A stretch of DNA of 29,877 nt from Amphimedon queenslandica (Eukaryota > Porifera > Demospongiae > Haplosclerida > Niphatidae): assembly GCF_000090795.2 (NCBI RefSeq), contig NW_003546399.1, positions 23,921-53,797 on the forward strand. Reading direction: 5' to 3'. Below, in pieces: positions 24,104-29,877 of the stretch. Below the pieces are notes generated by a model. It was given only the letters and a program-made list of their open reading frames with translations. It was not told the origin of the DNA and did not search any database. Within the stretch, counting starts at the first letter, position 1. Each line of letters begins with the position of its first letter. The position numbers and the translations under genes are program-made.

Positions 24104-25908
24104 GAGCTAACCGCAAATGAGCTGCAAATAAATACTCACCAAACCTGCCCACCCTCTTCTATCTCTCATATACCACAGGAAATATCCTGAGCCAAATTAT
24201 TTAATTAATGACATTATACATGTACTGCAGCCTGTACTGTTGTGGTCAGGGGAAGAGAGAGAGAGAGGGAGGGGAATAGGAGGATTGGGGAGGAGGAGGA
24301 GGAGGAGAAAGGATTTAACATATATCCATGTTTAAAGGTGATAATGGAATACCCAGGGATCACCACGTCTTTATAGCAAAACCATAATTTATTTTACAGT
24401 ACAAGTGAGTAATGAGAGCAATGGCAGAGAGGAGGGAAAGAAGCTGGAAAGTGTTTAAAAGTGAAAATGGACAATCCACTTATCACTAGTTGAGACTGAA
24501 ACCTTCTAATCCCCTCACAATTAGAAGACATTATCTTCTTTAGATAACTCCTAACTCTTTCCCATGCCTCTCTCTGCCTACCACGTACATATTTAATCTC
24601 TCCTTCTGCACAACAGCAAGTCAACAGTTGCTTGCCTGCATCTCTTTTAAGTTCCCATCTCTCTAGTGCATTCTTCTCATTGCACACAAGTATTTATGTA
24701 CATTTTCCCTGTGGTACATGTGTGTGTGCATATATATATTTACATAACTTTTTAGTAATGTCTATGTGTATGTTGACAGTGATGAGAGAGTGTGTGTGTG
24801 TGTGTGTGTGTATTTACAGCCACTCAATCAATTACTACAATGCTTGTACAATTATCTTTGACATTGGAATTCCATCATCTCTCTCCTTTATATTATTGGT
24901 ATGAATGAATGGAGTATGTTGTCAAACTCTGGACCATTACATATGTATATAAACAGTAAAACACACACACACACACGTGTGTACTGTGTACACTTTATCT
25001 TGTTATTGTGAGGGCGAGTATGTGGGGGCCTGCTCCCTGCTATCGTCACGGTAATATTTTACAGAAGGGTTGGCATTTGATAACTAATATATCACCTATT
25101 CACGTTACTAACCGCATTCTGATGAGAGTTTATCATATTACACTCACTCGCCTGCTGATTCTCTCCTTTTATCTTTGAGACTTCTTACACACACACACAC
25201 ACGCACTCTCTCTCTCTCTTTGATAAACACACACACACGTAGACCATGAATACTGTATACAGTATTTATGCATAAACACACAGTGTCCTCCTTTTAATGA
25301 TGCTACTTATAAACAGTCCTATACAAAACAAGCATATGAAAACATTATTTTAAGAATAGAAACGAAAGAATGAGAGAGGAATAAAAGAAATAATAAGAGA
25401 GAGAGAGAGAGGGATAGAAGGAGACATTAATATGTGTCCAATATGTAATACTAGTCAAAATAAATCATTGAAGATGAGTAGTGGTAGTCAGGACATAAAG
25501 TGTAAGACAATGACAGGTTGGTCTACTTTATTGATCGGCCAAACAATTTCTCTTGGCAATGGAGCCTACTTGATCTCCATTCTCAGTACCACCAACCTCT
25601 TGGATAGAACCTACAGGAGAGAGAGAGAGTGAGAGAGAGAGAGAGAGAGTGAGAGAGAGAGGGATGAAATCTTGCATGTGTCTGTGTCTGTGTATGTATT
25701 CTGTAGTATATTGTAGCAATGTCAGCAGTATTACTCTATACTCTTTCCCAGTGGACTTTGAACTTAATTACACAATCGGTAACTCACTCGATAAATGAAA
25801 CAAGACACTAACCAATTACTACAGCAACTCACCACTCTCTTCCCTCCTTCCCTCTCTCTCTCAAATTACTGCTTCACTCATTAAATCGCTCATCACTTCA
25901 TTCATTCA

Positions 25909-27401
25909 TCATTCCTCACGTTTTTCTCCTCTAGTTAACAGAAGTGATTCTGGATAAGGAAACGTTAGTCTCATCATTGCTTTGTTTGGAGCAGCTTTAC
26001 GTACAAAATGACACTCAAACGACGAGAGACCACACCCTAACTCATCCTCCACAATCTGGAGCACGTCTTTCTCGGGCTCTGCAGATTTTGAAAACAAATA
26101 ACAATGAATTAGAGGTGGAGAGGCAAGGAGTTTATTAGGCTGAGATGTGGAGGAGTGAGAATCAGTATTGTCCTCTTTCACGATGCTATTATAATATCCT
26201 CTAAAACAGTTCAAGAACTGATATGCAATGGCTGGTAAGTTCATTATTACATGAAGTCTAGCCGAAGGTTCTGATACCAATAGACCCTGCACTTTCTCTC
26301 TTGTCTCATCAATGAACTCTCTACCATCAAGATTATAACACTTGATCCCGACACTGTTCCTCTTTGAATTATCAACCAGTGCAGAGTAGGAATGAGGGTT
26401 GAGGTCATTGGCAAATACTGTGACTCCTTTTTTTGCTGCCGGTATTGAGAATGGTCCCACTCCTGCAAACATGTCCAGCGCTATATCCTTAGGTTTGAGT
26501 TGATTTATGACCCTCCCATGCTCTGTCCCTAGTCTTGAGTTCCAGTACACTTTAGCAAAATCAAATTTAAATCGACAGCCATTTTCCGATACTGTGGTAA
26601 CGGTGTTGTCCTCCCCGGCCATTAGCTCCATGTGAAACGTACGGAAGGTCTCGTCAATTCGATCAGTTTTATTGACCACAGTCTTAATGCCAGACTGCTT
26701 GCTTAACAGGACCTCACCTGAAAATGAAGAATTGAAAAATAATATACTACTACTTAGACCCAATTACTTAATATGGATGTGGTTTCTTACCAATGATATT
26801 CTTATATGGTAGATGATGCTCTTTCAAGTTATAGTGTGCTATATGTCCAATGATCTCATAAGCCAATGGGGGGTCCTCGTTAAGAGGGAGTATTGACTTT
26901 AGTATTGATTTAATGGGATAGTCCCTATACTCAATACTCGTTTCGTGTGCAGTTAATGTCCCGCCATTTTGAACTATCCAGTCTTCCTGAGTCTCTGTTA
27001 GAGACTGGGAAGGAGAGAGAAGGAGCAACTGGAAAAGAGAGAGAAAACTCAGTACATTATTATCATTTTTGCAGAGAAAAAAGAGGGACAGAAATGCAGA
27101 AATATTATTGTCACGATTATTAGTAAAATGAATGCACTATACATTACTATCTCACTTTTTCACTCTCTGATGCAGGTACTGCTTGGATTGTTTTTATTTC
27201 TGGGGTTTTCAGCATTTCTTTGCTAAAGTTCTTTCTAAAAGCTGATGTCTTTTCAGCAGGGACCCTAACAACAGGCAGCGTCACTTTCTTGTGAAATAAA
27301 GACTTGTCTAGCTCTTTTAATCCTCTCACTCCCTCTGGAGGAGAAAAGAAAGACTCCAGAGGCTGAGAGAGAGCCATTAGTGACCTCACACGTTGCAGCA
27401 T
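25909..27401 (-). CDS. TRMT5: tRNA (guanine37-N1)-methyltransferase, TRMT5/Trm5, complete, 3 exons
   Basis: Transfers methyl from S-adenosylmethionine to N1 of G37 next to the anticodon, preventing +1 frameshifting. Trm5 proteins act in nucleus/cytosol and mitochondria. Exons are 27401-27156, 27028-26791 and 26717-25909, joined in phases 0 and 1, giving 430 residues. Conserved marks: FFSPPEGVRGLKELD near residue 20, IGHIAHYNLKEHHLPYKNIIG in exon 2, FDFAKVYWNSRLGTEH (213-228), the Rossmann motif DMFAGVGPF (243-251), NDLNP (265-269) and the catalytic-region NLPA (321-324). Human TRMT5 is about 509 aa, with longer N- and C-terminal tails. The first 19 residues (MLQRVRSLMALSQPLESFF) lack acidic residues until Glu16 and could be a mitochondrial presequence. 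The intron before exon 2 has a CT tract on the coding strand. The gene is head-to-head with GDPGP1. Confidence 0.95.
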
Positions 27402-27409
27402 GCTTCCAT
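27386..27409 (-). promoter_or_regulatory. Overlapping upstream ORF at the TRMT5 start
   Basis: An ATG at 27409-27407, in the favourable context AAAATGG, opens a 7-codon frame ending in TGA at 27388-27386. It runs across the TRMT5 start codon (27401-27399) in another frame. If included in the mRNA it would compete with the main start. Whether it is included depends on the transcription start, which is unknown. Confidence 0.5.
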
Positions 27410-27722
27410 TTTAGTGGGAGGGGCTCATAGAGTAGGCGTGGCTCAAATTTAACCACACCCTTTATAAATTAATTTAGATCTAATAATTTTTGGCAAGTTT
27501 GTCCTCTTGGCTTGTGGTCTTATTATGCTCACTTTTCGCTTGGTAATTCTTGTAATGTTCTTTTTGTATATTTTACTTTTTTCTTCTTTAGTAGATTTTT
27601 TTACAGTAGAGAGAGAGTGCTATTTTTAGACTAGTGGGTGTGGTTTGCTCCACATTCCTAGACGTTGCTTCCTGGTTACTAAGCAATTCTTCTAATTATT
27701 CTTGGTAGATGTCTGGAGAGTG
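27402..27722. promoter_or_regulatory. Bidirectional promoter region, TRMT5 / GDPGP1
   Basis: The 321 bp separate two divergent start codons. GGGTGTGGTT occurs once for each gene in its own sense orientation: on the - strand at 27460-27451, 50 bp before the TRMT5 ATG, and on the + strand at 27636-27645, 78 bp before the GDPGP1 ATG. The motif resembles a CACCC box bound by KLF/SP factors. GGCGTGGC lies at 27435-27442, and a 10-bp palindrome TTAGATCTAA at 27474-27483. No TATA box is evident. The centre is T-rich. Confidence 0.6.
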
Positions 27723-27723
27723 A
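27709..27723 (+). promoter_or_regulatory. Short upstream ORF touching the GDPGP1 start (TGATG)
   Basis: ATG TCT GGA GAG TGA: a four-codon upstream frame whose stop codon overlaps the first base of the proposed GDPGP1 ATG (27723). The arrangement would allow termination-reinitiation if the leader includes it. The downstream ATG was chosen because its frame continues into the conserved exons. Confidence 0.5.
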
Positions 27724-29066
27724 TGTCAACAGTCTATGATTTGCTAACTACTGCCGATACCATCAGATCTGCAACTGTAACACCAGTAAATTATTATAAT
27801 GTGTTCTAATTTTTAGAACTAAATCATTGCTAATGTTACTAATTATAGTATCAACTAAATATAGTATCACTTTCTCTCTCTCTCAGTTTGATGTGTTTGT
27901 GAGTGCATTATGGTCTAAGGCGATGGTTGATGGTGCATTCCGGTATACACTGGATGGGACCACTGTCAGGTCACTGGACGAGGGTCAGTACGGGTTCGTT
28001 GTACAGGTACATGTACATGTACTGGTCATGTGACTATCATGTGACTTGCATTATTTAGAATAATCCGAAAAGGTTGACACACAAGCGAGTTCCAGTCGAA
28101 AACAGGAAATTAGTGGAACCGTTTTCTCCCGATCAATTTAACTTTAACAAGATAACAAATGAAAAGGAGGTACATGTACACGTGCTCTGTTGAATGATTA
28201 ATGACTTGTCTCCCCTGATTTACCCCTCAGGTCATTTGTGTTATTAGAAGAAGAGGAGATGAGGTCAGTGATGCGATATGATGTCATGTCATGTGACCAG
28301 GGGATTAGGTTACTCGTGAAATATTAGGGTCAGAGTATCAGAGTTTACTTGCATACCATAAACCTTACCCTCACTCCTTTCAACTGAATGTGATGAATTA
28401 ATGTACCTTGTTATTATTTAATGATGTGACCTTGCTTCTCTTAAACTCACCTCTCTCTCTCTGTAGTTTATTGATGAACATTTAGCTGTCATTAATGTCA
28501 GTCCAATTGAAGCGAATCACTTCCTGTTAGTACCAAACCCTAAAGACTGTCTACCACAAGTATGCATACATACATATACATCACTCATCATGTGATTGTC
28601 ATGTACATGTACATACATGCACATGTACATGTACATGTATGTACATGTATATGTATATGCAGGTAATTACTCAAGACTCTCTGTTACTCTGCCTCCAATT
28701 GATGTCATTATGTGAAAGAAAGTAATGCAATACTTTTAAAAATTTTTATTATTTTTATGCTCCCACGCATGTACTGTACTGTACATGTATATTCAGTGAT
28801 ACATGTGTGGTCGCTAACAGTTTGTTGGCTTATGCTTCAGTGAATCATCTCCACTATCATTTTATAAGTATCAGTTATCCATTGCTAGCACACAGACTGG
28901 TTAGTCATTGGTCATCATCATACAGTGTGTCTCATGTTATATTTTATGCGTAGGATGGTAAAGTGTTGGTGGATGGAGTGTATGAGTTAACTAATCATCC
29001 AATGAAAGGGTTCGGGTTTCAATGCAAAGATAATAAGAATAATGAAGAACTAAGTAAAACAGCTAG
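27723..29066 (+). CDS. GDPGP1: GDP-D-glucose phosphorylase (GDPGP1), 3' partial, 8 exons in window
   Basis: The enzyme, a HIT-superfamily relative of plant VTC2, cleaves GDP-D-glucose with phosphate to GDP and glucose 1-phosphate, probably removing a mis-made nucleotide sugar. Exons: 27723-27785, 27887-28006, 28059-28169, 28231-28263, 28467-28559, 28663-28721, 28797-28899 and 28954-29066. All junctions are in phase (0,0,0,0,0,2,0) and the last donor leaves phase 2. Marks shared with human GDPGP1: GAFRY, GFVVQ, FSPDQFNFNKI, LAVINVSPIEANHFLLVP and ASVNHLHYH (28831-28860), whose His triad H177-x-H179-x-H181 holds the expected nucleophile. About 232 of some 385 residues are present; the C-terminal third must lie to the right. 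Exon 4 is only 33 nt. Several introns are 52-61 nt. Confidence 0.93.
28580..28660. repeat. ACATGT units in a short GDPGP1 intron
   Basis: The 103-nt intron 28560-28662 is largely ACATGT/ATACAT units, filling the space from the donor (GTATGCATACATAC) to the ATGCAG acceptor. Confidence 0.75.
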
Positions 29067-29149
29067 GTAAGTACACTGTATATGGTGACATGTATTGAGC
29101 ATAATGATATGAGCATAATGATATGTATTGATGTGTAGTAGAATGAGCC

Positions 29150-29877
29150 TTTTCTGACTGATGTTATAGCAAGTGCTAGCCATCTAAAGAAATGGGAAAT
29201 ACCCTGTACTATAGCCCATGGTTTTTTACAAAAAATGGCTCCGAAATCACCCCAAATTTTTATTACATTTTCTGGTACATATTGATGTACTTAGGCTATG
29301 TAGAAAGTTTGAGCTGATTCCGACAAGAAATTTTTGAGTTATGGCTATCTAAAGAAATGGGCAAATTTTTGAAAATTTCCCTGTACTATAGCCCATGGTT
29401 TTTTTTTACGAAAAGTGGCTCCGAAATCACCCCCAATTTTTATTACATTTTCTGATAGATATTGATGTACTTAGGCTATGTAGAAAGTTTGAGCTGATTT
29501 CAACAAGAATTTTTTGAGTTATGGCCATCTAAAGAAATGGGCTAATTTTCTGAAAATTCCCTGTTATAGCCCATGGTTTTTTCCAAAAAATGGCTCCAAA
29601 ATCACCCCCAATTTTTATTACATTTTCCAATACATATTAATGTACTTATGCTATGTAGAAAGTTTGAGCCGATTCTGACAGAGTTATGGCCATCTAAAAG
29701 AAATGGGCCAATTTTCTGAAAATTCCCTGTACTATAGCCCATGGTTTTTTTTATAAAAAGTGGCTCCAAAATCACCCCCAATTTTTATTACATTTTTTGA
29801 TACATATTGATGTACTTATGCTATATAGAAAGTTTGAGCCAATTCCGACAAAAAAATTTTTAAGTTACAGTCATCTA
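29150..29877. repeat. Tandem ~170-180-bp repeat array in a GDPGP1 intron, running off the window
   Basis: Four copies of GTAGAAAGTTTGAGC-type sequence start near 29303, 29483, 29658 and 29828, with spacings of about 180, 175 and 170 bp. Each copy also has TGTACTATAGCCCATGG (the third lacks ACTA), AATCACCCC and TTTTTATTACATTTT. The array lies beyond the last GDPGP1 donor (29067). It is a diverged member of the family at 41-578, 7832-9321 and 10555-10660. Confidence 0.85.

Larger units (their letters stand above)
23932..25908. other. Intergenic region upstream of the forkhead gene and downstream of TRMT5
   Basis: About 2 kb with no gene I can support. It includes the presumed forkhead promoter (TATATATATATAA at 24028-24040, GTAAACA at 24097-24103), GA-rich tracts near 24255-24310, (GT)n at about 24790-24811, (AC)n at about 24960-24977 and 25188-25202, and (GA)n at about 25398-25412 and 25617-25662. 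The last group lies downstream of TRMT5, where on its coding strand it reads as CT. A 97-codon open frame on the - strand (24394-24687) is of unknown status. Confidence 0.6.

Noticed and set aside
23835..24152. 105-codon - strand frame overlapping the FoxG start
   Set aside because: It crosses the FoxG start region in another frame, includes a CT-derived Leu-Ser run, and has no recognisable domain.
24780..25260. (GT)n and (AC)n tracts as bridging repeats like those in fish introns
   Set aside because: They are intergenic, not inside an intron of any gene I can support.
25432..25632. 66-codon + strand frame downstream of TRMT5
   Set aside because: It is short, ends in a (GA)n-derived Arg-Glu run, has no known motif and lies in the likely TRMT5 3' flank.

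Overview
This window looks like nuclear DNA from a demosponge, with Amphimedon as the best guess. It carries four metazoan genes, is AT-rich, and mixes very short introns (48-62 nt) with introns of about 1.5 kb. CT, ACATGT and ATT microsatellites are dense in introns and between genes. The animal assignment rests on the genes; the sponge assignment is inference from genome style and divergence. Gene names come from recognising protein families by eye, because no search was run.

Layout. (1) Bases 1-20938, + strand: a 32-exon part of RALGAPA, the catalytic alpha subunit of the Ral GTPase-activating complex. The 5' exons lie outside the window, but the 3' end and stop are present, and the proposed exons join into 1856 codons without a frame break. 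(2) 22510-23931, - strand: a single-exon forkhead gene of FoxG type, tail-to-tail with RALGAPA. (3) 25909-27401, - strand: a complete three-exon TRMT5, the tRNA G37-N1 methyltransferase. (4) 27723 to the right edge, + strand: the first eight exons of GDPGP1, GDP-D-glucose phosphorylase. TRMT5 and GDPGP1 are head-to-head across a 321-bp gap that looks like a bidirectional promoter.

Non-coding content. The long RALGAPA introns hold three MITE-like elements with terminal inverted repeats (6016-6220, 8558-8842, 12916-13197). A dispersed family of roughly 170-190 bp units occurs at four places in both orientations. There are many self-complementary ACATGT arrays, and pyrimidine tracts sit directly upstream of 3' splice sites. 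Several introns in the 3' half of RALGAPA carry (AG)n upstream and (CT)n next to the acceptor, so the intron could fold on itself.

The four genes do not form one pathway: small-GTPase signalling, transcription, tRNA modification and nucleotide-sugar repair. Three of the families (RALGAPA1, FOXG1, TRMT5) are all on human chromosome 14, which suggests a preserved ancestral linkage. I saw no CRISPR, rRNA, tRNA or viral gene, and no convincing new protein system. The most unusual signals are the repeat-splice-site relationships and the mirrored TRMT5/GDPGP1 promoter.
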